The notes under the pieces were generated by a model. That model made no database searches and was not told where the DNA came from. It worked only from the letters and a program-made list of their open reading frames with translations. From positions 1 through 11,957 of the forward strand of contig JAFGJS010000001.1 in NCBI GenBank assembly GCA_016928995.1: a DNA stretch of 11,957 bases, read 5' to 3'. The translations under genes were made by a program, and so were the position numbers. The stretch is from Candidatus Sumerlaeota bacterium (lineage in GTDB: Bacteria > Sumerlaeota > Sumerlaeia > JAFGJS01). Below are positions 1 to 6,443 of the stretch, piece after piece; positions within the stretch are counted from its first letter, which is position 1; each line of letters starts with the position of its first letter.

Positions 1-573
1 CTCCTTTTCGTTCCTCTGAATTTTCGAACGAAAACCGGAGAAAAATCCACCTTAATGGCTGTCCAGTTTTTGGGGACAATTATAATATCCTATGCTAAAA
101 GCCTGGGCTTCCTCGATGAGAAAGGTGTTCCCACACAATTATATAAGCAGTTCCGCAATCCCTCTCAATCAGCAGTAGCCCTAGCAAAAGGAATCATGTC
201 TGCATACAAACCTCTCTATGAGAGGAATGAGTACTTTTACAATCTTACAAAAACGAAGATACATGAACTTGTATGCGAAGAGACAGGTCAAGACCATGAC
301 AACATAACCGCAAAGCGGATCACAAATACATTAGTCGAAGTGAAAAAACTTGCCAAGTTTGATACATTGGATGAAGAGGTTGAGCCTGAAGATGAGATAA
401 GTGAGGAGGAAACCAATGACCAAGCGGTCTCAGACGAAAGCAATTCTACCCCAATCCAACATCACGTTGGTAAGCTTGGCCTAGCTTATAACATTAACTT
501 AATTTTACCGAACACTGACGATCCGAAAGTGTTCAATGCAATATTTAAAAGCCTAAAGGAGAACCTGCTTTGA
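1..573 (+). CDS. DUF5343-family protein, 5' end outside the window
   Basis: The reading frame is open from base 1 to the TGA at 571-573, so the gene probably starts left of the window. The first internal ATG is at 55, with only a distant GGAG at 37-40. From memory of the family, DUF5343 proteins have about 40-50 residues before the part that aligns here, which also argues that the ATG at 55 is not the true start. The matching features are an LGFLDEKGVPTQLY stretch, an FRNPSQS motif, a PLYERNEY motif, an acidic low-complexity linker (about residues 100-125 counted from the ATG at 55), and a terminal block with LGLAYNINLILP and VFNAIFKSLKENLL. The biochemical function of the family is unknown to me. 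The gene overlaps the downstream HEPN gene, so the two are probably translationally coupled. Base composition is clearly more AT-rich than everything right of the tRNA, suggesting horizontal origin. Confidence 0.75.
   Translation, partial: LLFVPLNFRTKTGEKSTLMAVQFLGTIIISYAKSLGFLDEKGVPTQLYKQFRNPSQSAVALAKGIMSAYKPLYERNEYFYNLTKTKIHELVCEETGQDHDNITAKRITNTLVEVKKLAKFDTLDEEVEPEDEISEEETNDQAVSDESNSTPIQHHVGKLGLAYNINLILPNTDDPKVFNAIFKSLKENLL
555..561 (+). promoter_or_regulatory. Ribosome binding site that fixes the TTG start of the HEPN gene
   Basis: AAAGGAG lies inside the last codons of the DUF5343 gene, 8 bp before the TTG at 570 and 20 bp before the ATG at 582. This spacing selects the TTG start and implies translational coupling of the pair. 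Confidence 0.6.
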
Positions 574-1151
574 GCAAAGACATGGATTCCAAATTAAGAT
601 CATTCTTCTTTAGTTGCATGGGAACTGGTGCTGATCTCGATCGATATGAGGAACGAACGGGTGTGAATATCGTTCAAAGAGAGGATGTCAAGGAGGCAAA
701 ATTAGCCGACAACTTTGAAGCAAAGATATACAATGATGCAAAACAGATGTCTGAGCACTACATTACTTTTTATTGCCTCGAAAGATCAGCCCGAAATATT
801 GTCGTTGGAAAACTCAAGGCAACACATGGCGGTAACTGGTGGACCACTAAGGTTCCTTCAAATATTCAATCGAATGTCGCGCATAACATGCAGCGAGAGC
901 TTGATGCTGGGGTTGCACCGCGTTCGGAAGATGAAATTGATTACACTAATTTTGGTGAGCTGGGTGAGATTGTAAAAGCAAACTGGGCCGATTTTGGAGA
1001 CATGTTTAAAAGTGTAAAAGCATTCACTAAGATCATGGCTAATCTAAATGTTTTGCGGGGACCAATTGCACATTGCAGTATATTATCAGAGGATGAAATC
1101 CTAAGATTGCAGTTAACTGTAAAAGACTGGATCAGGTTACTATCCAAGTGA
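570..1151 (+). CDS. Swt1-like HEPN domain protein (putative RNase/toxin-type fold)
   Basis: This 193-residue protein has the hallmarks of a Swt1-type HEPN domain. An all-helical segment begins around residue 63 (YITFYCLERSARNIV), followed by an NWW motif near 89-91 and a KVP motif near 94-96. A conserved C-terminal block holds L-N-V-L-R-G-P-I-A-H, giving R163-x4-H168, the RX4-6H signature of HEPN ribonucleases. It ends in a KDWIRLL helix. HEPN proteins act as metal-independent RNases or as structural partners in toxin-antitoxin and antiviral systems; the RNase activity here is inferred. The TTG start at 570 is preferred because AAAGGAG at 555-561 sits 8 bp upstream; the ATG at 582 is too far from it. 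TTGA overlaps the stop of the DUF5343 gene by 4 bp. The residue after the catalytic-type Arg is Gly rather than the more usual polar residue, so activity is not certain. Confidence 0.75.
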   Translation: MSKDMDSKLRSFFFSCMGTGADLDRYEERTGVNIVQREDVKEAKLADNFEAKIYNDAKQMSEHYITFYCLERSARNIVVGKLKATHGGNWWTTKVPSNIQSNVAHNMQRELDAGVAPRSEDEIDYTNFGELGEIVKANWADFGDMFKSVKAFTKIMANLNVLRGPIAHCSILSEDEILRLQLTVKDWIRLLSK

Positions 1152-1155
1152 ACAA

Positions 1156-1196
1156 GCGGATGAAATCGGACGGCCTAAAGGCCGCCGCTTATCCGC
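1156..1196 (+). terminator. Hairpin after the HEPN gene, possible transcription end
   Basis: A nested inverted repeat starts 4 bp after the HEPN stop codon. The inner stem is CGGCC-taaa-GGCCG (1171-1184) and the outer arms are GCGGAT (1156-1161) and ATCCGC (1191-1196). No T tract follows immediately; the nearest T run is at 1221-1227. It is therefore a weak intrinsic terminator candidate at best, or simply structure at the junction between the AT-rich module and the tRNA gene. Confidence 0.35.
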
Positions 1197-1229
1197 ATCG
1201 TTGACACACATAAGCCAAGCTTTTTTTCA

Positions 1230-1316
1230 TGGTGCCGGAGGAGGGAGTCGAACCCTCACACCCGTTATGGATAATGGATTTTGAGTCCATCGCGTCTGCC
1301 ATTCCGCCACTCCGGC
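1230..1316 (-). tRNA. tRNA-Leu(CAA), CCA encoded
   Basis: Read on the minus strand, the acceptor stem is GCCGGAG pairing with CTCCGGC, followed by discriminator A (1233) and an encoded CCA (1232-1230). The D arm begins TGGCGGAATGG. The anticodon stem-loop is ATGGA-CTCAAAA-TCCAT, which gives anticodon CAA (reads UUG). There is a long variable arm, as in class II tRNAs, and a T arm GAGGG-TTCGACT-CCCTC. The total of 87 nt fits tRNA-Leu. The 3' end faces the AT-rich DUF5343/HEPN genes, so this is a plausible integration target. A consensus-like promoter lies about 60 bp upstream. Confidence 0.96.
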
Positions 1317-1377
1317 ATTTTCGGCAGGAAAAAAACGGGAAACGAACGCCTGGCCCGTGTCCGCGTTTCGAGGCGCT

Positions 1378-1405
1378 ATCTTAAGCCGCGCCGCTTTGCT
1401 GTCAA
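1378..1405 (-). promoter_or_regulatory. Sigma-70 type promoter for tRNA-Leu
   Basis: On the minus strand there is a perfect TTGACA (-35, 1405-1400), a 16 bp spacer, and TAAGAT (-10, 1383-1378, 4 of 6 matches). Transcription would begin near 1371, giving a leader of roughly 55 nt before the mature 5' end at 1316, which is reasonable for a tRNA precursor. Confidence 0.6.
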
Positions 1406-1407
1406 TT

Positions 1408-1436
1408 AAAAACACCGCCCAATTTTCACCGGGGCG
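1408..1436 (-). terminator. Possible weak intrinsic terminator after the lipoprotein gene
   Basis: On the minus strand, CGCCC (1436-1432) pairs with GGGCG (1420-1416) across an 11 nt loop, followed by GTG and a T5 run (complement of 1412-1408). The stem is only 5 bp and overlaps the stop codon of the lipoprotein gene, so the terminator is plausible but weak. Confidence 0.35.
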
Positions 1437-2526
1437 CCGCATTCCTTGAGGCGCCGCGCCGGTTCGTGGTCTGTTTCAACAGCGCGATGTCGCCGCTGAC
1501 GAGCACCCGCAGCTCGCCGCTCTTGATGACCGGGTGGCCGGTCAGCGAGATGCGTAGCGCTGGCTTGACCGGCACGGGAAGCGTTTCGAGATAGACCTGC
1601 CGTTGCGCTTCATCCTCCGCCGCGGGGTTCTGTGTGACGCGCAGGCTCAGCATCACGCAAGGCCGCTGGTCGAATTGCGCGGCGTGCGCATTGAGCGGCT
1701 GAAAAAACACCGGAACACCTTCATTATGCAGCTGAACGGCGGTTTCGCCGGTGGCCTTCACGCGCTGCGCCTGGGCCGTGATTGTCGAGCCGTTGTGGAC
1801 CAGTTTCACCGCGTCCGGCCCCCAGTCATAGCCGCGATCCTTGAAGTAATCCTCCCAGGCGATAGTGCGCGTGTTTTTAATCAGCGAACGCCAGACCAGC
1901 CAGTCGGTGTCGGTCGGCTCCCCCGTGGATAGCGGAGGATGCAGTTCCAAATACAGCACCGGACCGTCGGAGTTAAGCCCCACCCAGGCCATCGCCAGCG
2001 TTTGCCCGCTTTCCTTGACGCCCTCCAGCGCAAGCACGGGAAAGGCGCCCCAGCTTTCCTCGATGATGCGCATGTCGCTCACGCCTTGTCCGCGCAGTTT
2101 GGCGGCGAGCAGCTCCTGATGGCTGAATTTCGCAGGACCGGTCTGCTTCACGTTGCGGCTGATGCGCGCCATGATGATGCTCTCGCGCAGTCCGGGCAAG
2201 GGGCGGCCTTCATTCTTCGCGATGGCCTGCAATGTCGTTTCACGCCCCCAGATGACGCCGTCATTGATATTCGGTTCGACGCCGGACAGCGGCGCCACGC
2301 GGAAATGGGATGGCAACGCCAATTCGACCGGCAATGGCGACAACATCTGCGGAAGATAGTACAGCGCATTAATCTTCCCCGGCGGCGGGTCGGCCAAGGT
2401 TAATGCGCTCTGCGGCGCTCGCCCACATCCGGCCAAACCAACAGCCAGCAGGATGACAGGCAAGCATCGCACAGGCAAAATCGCCAGGTGCTTCAGAAAT
2501 CTTCGCAGCTGATTTTTTCTGTTCAC
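1426..2526 (-). CDS. Putative outer-membrane or periplasmic lipoprotein, function unknown
   Basis: The product is 366 residues if translation starts at the GTG at 2526-2524. That start is chosen because AAAGGAG (2539-2533) sits 6 bp upstream and because it leaves a clean 20 bp gap after panE. A longer reading from 2640 would overlap panE and put about 38 residues ahead of the signal. The N-terminus is basic (NRKNQLRRFLKH), followed by a hydrophobic stretch ending in a lipobox LAGC with the lipidation cysteine at residue 34. The mature part has no transmembrane segment and no family I recognise. It contains a WGRETTLQAIAK stretch, a central segment with WGAFPVLALEG, AMAWVGLN and YLELHPP, and a C-terminal beta-rich region ending in basic residues. 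It is probably cotranscribed with panE, but no functional link is evident. Confidence 0.8.
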   Translation of the reverse strand: MNRKNQLRRFLKHLAILPVRCLPVILLAVGLAGCGRAPQSALTLADPPPGKINALYYLPQMLSPLPVELALPSHFRVAPLSGVEPNINDGVIWGRETTLQAIAKNEGRPLPGLRESIIMARISRNVKQTGPAKFSHQELLAAKLRGQGVSDMRIIEESWGAFPVLALEGVKESGQTLAMAWVGLNSDGPVLYLELHPPLSTGEPTDTDWLVWRSLIKNTRTIAWEDYFKDRGYDWGPDAVKLVHNGSTITAQAQRVKATGETAVQLHNEGVPVFFQPLNAHAAQFDQRPCVMLSLRVTQNPAAEDEAQRQVYLETLPVPVKPALRISLTGHPVIKSGELRVLVSGDIALLKQTTNRRGASRNAAPR

Positions 2527-2532
2527 GCTATG

Positions 2533-2539
2533 CTCCTTT
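2533..2539 (-). promoter_or_regulatory. Ribosome binding site that fixes the GTG start of the lipoprotein gene
   Basis: AAAGGAG on the minus strand lies 6 bp before the GTG at 2526 in the 20 bp gap after the panE stop. It supports the lipoprotein start over longer upstream alternatives. Confidence 0.65.
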
Positions 2540-2546
2540 GCATTGA

Positions 2547-3509
2547 TCAATCCGCACGGCCGCGCGCTTCGAGGAATTTCACCAGACGGTGCAACGTGCG
2601 ATTCACCGGGACATTCACGCCGCATTGCTCCCCTAAGCAAACGACGGCGCCGTTCAGCGCGTCGATCTCGGTCCGCTTGCCCGCGCGGATGTCCTGCAGC
2701 GTCGAGGAATGATGCCGCGCAGTGGCCGGCACAAGCTCGGCGTAAAAATCCCGCTGATACGCCGCGGCGTCCGGCCAGTGCGTGGCATAGCCCGCCGCGG
2801 CCATCACGACGAAAATCTCCTCGTGCGCCTCATCCATCACGGCGCGCGACTCCTCGCATTCGGCCAGCGCGCCATACGGCACGCCGAACAGCGCTCCAAG
2901 CGGATTCAGCGAGCAGTTATAGAGCATCTTGGCCCATAAATCGCGCTCGATGTGCGGCGTCACGCTGCTGGGCAGGCCGGACGCGGAAAGCGCCTCGCAC
3001 AGCGGACGCACGGCGTCGAGCGCTTCGCCGCGCAGTCCGCCGACCGTCACGTCCTGCGCATGCACCGTGATCTCGACCTGCCATGGCTCCAGCCGTTTGA
3101 AGCCGGTGATCACGCGCGCGTTGTAGATCGTCGCGTCCGGCAGCGCCGTCTCGAACGCCTCGCGATTGCCCCAGCCGTTTTGACACAATACGAAATTGCC
3201 GAAACGCTCCGCGCCGCCCGGTGCGGCGGCGAACGCTCTTCCCGCTGGCGTCGTGTCGAAGGACTTCACGCACACCAGCGTATAATCATAGCGCGTCGCC
3301 GGATTGAGTTGCTCCAGCGCGACGCCGCAGTCAAAGGCGCCTGGCGCGGCGTTGTGTTCGCCGAAGATCCCCATGCGCCGCAGACCATGCTCACGCAACG
3401 CTGATACAGTCGAATCGCGCGCAATAATCGACGCCTTCGCGCCCGATTGCATCAGGAAACTCGCCAGCCCCAGTCCTACCGCGCCGCCGCCGTAAATCAA
3501 CACTCGCAT
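2547..3509 (-). CDS. panE: 2-dehydropantoate 2-reductase (ketopantoate reductase) family
   Basis: The 320-residue product has the size and domain order of ketopantoate reductase, which reduces 2-dehydropantoate to pantoate with NADPH in pantothenate/CoA biosynthesis. The N-terminal Rossmann motif is LIYGGGAVGLG (residues 4-14), followed by CQNGWG (109-114), the loop seen in this family. The C-terminal helical domain carries K194 in LWAKMLYN, N198 and N202 in SLNPLGALFG, and the TEID-LNG block with E281. These match the catalytic Lys, Asn and Glu of E. coli PanE. The start at 3509 places the Rossmann strand right at the N-terminus; ATGs at 3518 and 3539 are possible alternatives because the ribosome site is weak. 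The family includes paralogues of uncertain substrate, so PanE activity is probable, not proven. The lipoprotein gene follows after 20 bp. Confidence 0.88.
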   Translation of the reverse strand: MRVLIYGGGAVGLGLASFLMQSGAKASIIARDSTVSALREHGLRRMGIFGEHNAAPGAFDCGVALEQLNPATRYDYTLVCVKSFDTTPAGRAFAAAPGGAERFGNFVLCQNGWGNREAFETALPDATIYNARVITGFKRLEPWQVEITVHAQDVTVGGLRGEALDAVRPLCEALSASGLPSSVTPHIERDLWAKMLYNCSLNPLGALFGVPYGALAECEESRAVMDEAHEEIFVVMAAAGYATHWPDAAAYQRDFYAELVPATARHHSSTLQDIRAGKRTEIDALNGAVVCLGEQCGVNVPVNRTLHRLVKFLEARGRAD

Positions 3510-3581
3510 GATTTCCATTTCCACCCGCGCAAAATTCATGGACGCGCACAACCTTACGCCACAGGCTGCCCAGTGCAAAGC

Positions 3582-3630
3582 AAAACGCCGCGCGGCGGCC
3601 CGTCATGCAATTAGGCTAATCCGCGCGGCG
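3582..3630 (-). terminator. GC-rich inverted repeat, candidate terminator after pilC/gspF
   Basis: On the minus strand the arms CGCCGCGCGG (3630-3621) and CCGCGCGGCG (3595-3586) can form a 10 bp stem around a 25 nt loop, which itself holds a small ATTAG/CTAAT pairing. TTTTG follows directly (complement of 3585-3581). It lies between the stop of the pilC-like gene (3654) and panE (3509). The long loop lowers confidence. Confidence 0.45.
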
Positions 3631-3653
3631 CATTGACGCAAGCGATTTGAAGG

Positions 3654-4889
3654 TTAGAATTTCGTTGCGATGCCAGGAAGATAAATAATTGGCAGATACA
3701 ACGCGATCACGATCGTTCCGATCACGACGCCGAGAAACACCATTAAGAACGGCTCAATCAACGAGGTGAACGCATCCACTGTGTCGTCCACGTCACGTTG
3801 ATACGATTCCGCCACTTTTTCCAGCATCTGGTCGATGGCGCCGGTCTCCTCGCCTACCGCGACCATGTGCGTCACCAGCGGCGGAAAGATGCGCGACTCC
3901 TGCAACGGACGATGGATCGTCTCGCCGTCCTTCACGCTCGCATGCACCCGCTCCAGCGTGCGGCCAACGACCTCGTTGCCCGAGGTGTCGCGCACGATAT
4001 CCAGCGCCTGCAAGATCGGCACGCCAGCCTGAATCATCGTCGACAGCGTTCCAGCGAAACGCGCAATGGAAGCCTTCAGCATCAAATCGCCAAACACCGG
4101 CGCTTCCAGCGCGAGGCGATCCGTAACATACCGGCCTTCGCGCGTGAGCCGCACTTTCCGGAAGACGACATATGCCACTGCGATGAAACACAAGGCGATC
4201 ACTCCGTGCTGCCGCAGGAAATCGCTCGCCGCCACCATTTGCAACGTCAGCCAGGGAAGTTCCTCGCCCAAACCGGCGTAAATCTGCTCAAACTTGGGCA
4301 GCACATAAACCAGGATCACCGACACGATGATCGTGGCGATCGCCAGCACGCTGAGCGGATACATCAAGGCCGTACGCATCCGTGAGACCAGCGCGGCGCG
4401 CCGCTCCTGTAAATCGGCGAGTTTGGTCAACACGCGCTCCAGCACGCCGCCGATCTCGCCGGCACGCACCAAATTCACATAAAGCGGATTGAAGATGCGC
4501 GAATGCCGCCCCATCGCCTCGGACAACGTGGAGCCGGCTTCAATGTCCTTGGCCATCTCGCCGATCTTGTCCTGAAACACTCGCGAATCGGTCTGCTCCT
4601 GCAGGACGCGCAGAGCGCGCAAAATCGGCAACCCGGCGTCGAGCAACGTGGCCAGCTGCCGCGAAAACGCAGTCAGGTGCTTCGGCTTCACCCGGTGAAA
4701 CACCGAACGCAAACCGGGCAAGGCGGATACATCGATGTCGCCGAGCTTGACCCGCTCCCGGATCACTCGCATCGGGTAGTAACCCAAACCGTGTAATTTC
4801 TCAATGATCTGCTCTTCACTGGCCGCCGCAATCGCGCCGCAGACCGTCCTGCCGCCGTTATCCAGCGCCTCATAGTGATACTTTCTCAT
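3654..4889 (-). CDS. Type IV pilus / type II secretion inner-membrane platform protein (PilC/GspF family)
   Basis: The 411-residue product has the full two-repeat architecture of PilC/GspF, the polytopic platform protein that sits with the assembly ATPase at the inner membrane. A short N-terminal segment (MRKYHYEALDNGGR) precedes GspF repeat 1 at about 73-195, with FSRQLATLLDAGLPILRAL and VRAGEIGGVLERVL. Repeat 2 is at about 276-400, with FAGTLSTMIQAGVPILQAL and VAVGEETGAIDQML. Predicted transmembrane segments are about 174-197, 228-246 and 378-401. A GGGAGGG ribosome site precedes two adjacent ATGs at 4892 and 4889; 4889 has the better spacing. No PilB, PilT, GspE or pilin gene is adjacent, so whether it serves pili, secretion or competence cannot be told. 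A terminator separates it from the upstream chaperone-like gene. Confidence 0.9.
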   Translation of the reverse strand: MRKYHYEALDNGGRTVCGAIAAASEEQIIEKLHGLGYYPMRVIRERVKLGDIDVSALPGLRSVFHRVKPKHLTAFSRQLATLLDAGLPILRALRVLQEQTDSRVFQDKIGEMAKDIEAGSTLSEAMGRHSRIFNPLYVNLVRAGEIGGVLERVLTKLADLQERRAALVSRMRTALMYPLSVLAIATIIVSVILVYVLPKFEQIYAGLGEELPWLTLQMVAASDFLRQHGVIALCFIAVAYVVFRKVRLTREGRYVTDRLALEAPVFGDLMLKASIARFAGTLSTMIQAGVPILQALDIVRDTSGNEVVGRTLERVHASVKDGETIHRPLQESRIFPPLVTHMVAVGEETGAIDQMLEKVAESYQRDVDDTVDAFTSLIEPFLMVFLGVVIGTIVIALYLPIIYLPGIATKF

Positions 4890-4936
4890 CATTGTCCCTC
4901 CCATAAGGAATGCATGCCTTCCTCTACAGAGAGGCT

Positions 4937-4965
4937 GTTATACGAAATGAGACAACAATCTGGAA
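4937..4965 (-). promoter_or_regulatory. Weak candidate promoter for the pilC-like gene
   Basis: On the minus strand TATAAC (4942-4937, 5 of 6 matches to a -10) stands 17 bp after TTCCAG, a poor -35. It would start transcription near 4930, about 40 nt before the start codon. A short hairpin (CCTCT-acag-AGAGG on the plus strand, at about 4920-4934) lies in the leader. The hexamer alone could occur by chance. Confidence 0.3.
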
Positions 4966-4995
4966 AAACGGTTCAAAAAAAGACGCCGATGACGC

Positions 4996-5029
4996 AAAAA
5001 AAAGCGCCGGATCAGGGGAAATCCGGCGC
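4996..5029 (-). terminator. Strong intrinsic terminator of the exported Hsp20-like gene
   Basis: Read on the minus strand, GCGCCGGAT (5029-5021) and ATCCGGCGC (5012-5004) form a perfect 9 bp stem with an 8 nt loop, followed by eight T residues (complement of 5003-4996). It lies 37 bp after the stop of the Hsp20-like gene and before the pilC-like gene. A second T7 run about 15 bp further on (complement of 4981-4975) may help. Confidence 0.92.
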
Positions 5030-5065
5030 GAGTAAGGGGAAAGGAAGGATTTTGAAAAGGGGCGT

Positions 5066-6166
5066 TTAGATCACGCCGCCTTCTCGTTTCATGCGTAGGT
5101 GTTGCTCCTTTTTTGCTGCCTGCTTGGAGACGTTTATAATAAGCGTATTATTTTCGATCTTCTTGGTCATGCTGTCCGGGTTGATGTCATCGGGCAATGT
5201 GGCCATATGATTGAATGATTGCTGACTTTCATTGCGGCTGACGACATTGCCCTGAGCGTCCTTGATCTCGTTGATGTTTTTCTTTTCACCGCTCACCATC
5301 AACATGTTGCCCTGGAGTTTGACGTTGACATTTTGCGGTTGTCCGCCGGTCTGAATGCGAATCTCGTAATGATCGCCTTTGTCTTCGAGATTCATGCTGC
5401 TCATCGGCATCCCGTTGCCCTGCGAGCCGAAGAAACTGTGCATATGGGGCTGCTGAGTGTTGCCCAAAGACGGCGGAAGCGTCTGGCCGATACCCCATCC
5501 GGCCGGCGGCTGCATGCCGTTCGGCGACATGGGCATGGCGCCGAAATCCTGCAGCATTTCTCTCCGCATTTGCTCGAAAAACCGGTCAAATTCGTCCGGA
5601 GCATGCAGCGGCGCCCAACCGCCGCCCATATGCGGATTTTGCATCGCGCTCTCGATCATGGATCGAAGCTGCGCCGCCTCGTTATCAGGCGCGTTAAACT
5701 CAATAATCAGTCCGTTGCTCGTATCCTGATTGCCAGCCGCTGTAGTGCTTGTGAAAACCGGCTGACCGTTGACCATGAGCATCGGCGGCGGCAATGGCGC
5801 GCGAGTCTGAGTTTGCATCTGCTCCAAGGCCTTCCGCACTTCCGTGTCCATCACATGCAGCATCGCGGCAGTCGGCGTGGAGTGCGGATCCTCGATGTGC
5901 GATTCCCGGATGACGTGAGCGACTCCCGTCTCTGGATCGTATAGAATCTGAGCGTTGGCCGTGTTGCCTTCGAGCGGAATGACATGCTCATTGCCGTCCT
6001 TGTCAACATAACGAATCGCGCCAGACAGGTCGATCTCACGGCTGGCTTTCGGCGCTTGGCTTTGCTGATCGTCCTTCGCCGGCAGATGAATCTTGGCGGC
6101 ATGCAATGCAGTCGTGCCCGTAGCGAACGCCGCAAATGTCGCAATGAGCCAAACTCGGATTTTCAT
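5066..6166 (-). CDS. Exported alpha-crystallin/Hsp20-like protein
   Basis: The 366-residue product begins with a Sec-type signal peptide (MKIRVWLIATFAAFATG, probable cleavage after ALHA at residue 23), so it should act in the periplasm or outside the cell. Residues 24-180 are unlike any family I know and include a proline-rich patch at 124-129 and a second beta-rich stretch. Residues 191-210 (DEFDRFFEQMRREM) resemble the helix before the alpha-crystallin domain of many small heat-shock proteins. A Met/Pro/Gly/Gln-rich linker follows. An Hsp20-like domain occupies about 259-347, with YEIRIQTGG, MLMVSGEKK, LPDDINPDSM and a terminal TLIINV strand. The usual G-V-L of the last conserved motif is replaced by N-T-L. 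Small heat-shock proteins are normally cytosolic and about 150 residues, so the export and length are unusual. A holdase role in the envelope is inference. It has its own sigma-54 type promoter and terminator. Confidence 0.85.
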   Translation of the reverse strand: MKIRVWLIATFAAFATGTTALHAAKIHLPAKDDQQSQAPKASREIDLSGAIRYVDKDGNEHVIPLEGNTANAQILYDPETGVAHVIRESHIEDPHSTPTAAMLHVMDTEVRKALEQMQTQTRAPLPPPMLMVNGQPVFTSTTAAGNQDTSNGLIIEFNAPDNEAAQLRSMIESAMQNPHMGGGWAPLHAPDEFDRFFEQMRREMLQDFGAMPMSPNGMQPPAGWGIGQTLPPSLGNTQQPHMHSFFGSQGNGMPMSSMNLEDKGDHYEIRIQTGGQPQNVNVKLQGNMLMVSGEKKNINEIKDAQGNVVSRNESQQSFNHMATLPDDINPDSMTKKIENNTLIINVSKQAAKKEQHLRMKREGGVI

Positions 6167-6217
6167 CTCTGGATCGCCTCGATCAATTTTTTATTGTCAT
6201 CTGGACGCCTGAACTTC

Positions 6218-6234
6218 GCAACGGTTGTGCCAAA
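6218..6234 (-). promoter_or_regulatory. Sigma-54 (-24/-12) promoter of the Hsp20-like gene
   Basis: On the minus strand TTTGGCACAACCGTTGC matches the RpoN consensus: TGGCAC at -24, five bases, then TTGC at -12, with the exact GG-to-GC spacing. Predicted transcription start is near 6206, giving a leader of about 40 nt before the ATG at 6166. Such promoters need an ATP-dependent activator bound upstream. The dyads at 6383-6413 and 6426-6443 lie about 190-230 bp upstream, within the normal range for enhancer sites. Confidence 0.8.
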
Positions 6235-6382
6235 CGAATATGAAAAAAAGGACAAACCCGCAAAGCGCCCCATAAACGATTTCATATCAGTATTGTACGA
6301 TGGCTATAAAATTTTTTAAATGATTTGAATCGAGCTGCACATTGGATTGGCAATACAGACGCTGATGTGTTTATGAGACAAA

Positions 6383-6413
6383 ATGACGCAGCAGGATGAT
6401 CCCTGCGCGTCAT
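6383..6413. repeat. Near-perfect palindrome, possible activator site or RNA hairpin
   Basis: ATGACGC-a-GCAGG (6383-6395) faces CCTGC-GCGTCAT (6402-6413) across a 6 bp centre. That makes a 12 bp stem with a single bulged base. No T tract follows, so it is not a standard terminator. Its centre is about 190 bp upstream of the predicted sigma-54 start, a fitting place for an enhancer-binding protein dyad. As RNA it would be a stable hairpin. Confidence 0.55.
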
Positions 6414-6425
6414 GCTGACACGAGG

Positions 6426-6443
6426 CGGGATTATCTCATCCCG
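6426..6443. repeat. Second palindrome next to the first
   Basis: CGGGAT (6426-6431) and ATCCCG (6438-6443) form a 6 bp stem around TATCTC. Outside it GCTGA (6414-6418) and TCAGC (6451-6455) can also pair. It begins 12 bp after the larger palindrome. Its sequence differs from the first, so the two are not copies of one operator. Confidence 0.4.

Noticed and set aside
1227-1442. Minus-strand open frame of 71 codons across the tRNA gene
   Set aside because: It reads through tRNA-Leu and its promoter; no ribosome site or protein family features.
2543-3070. Plus-strand open frame of 175 codons antisense to panE
   Set aside because: Arg/Ala/Pro-rich shadow of panE with no start signal or family features.
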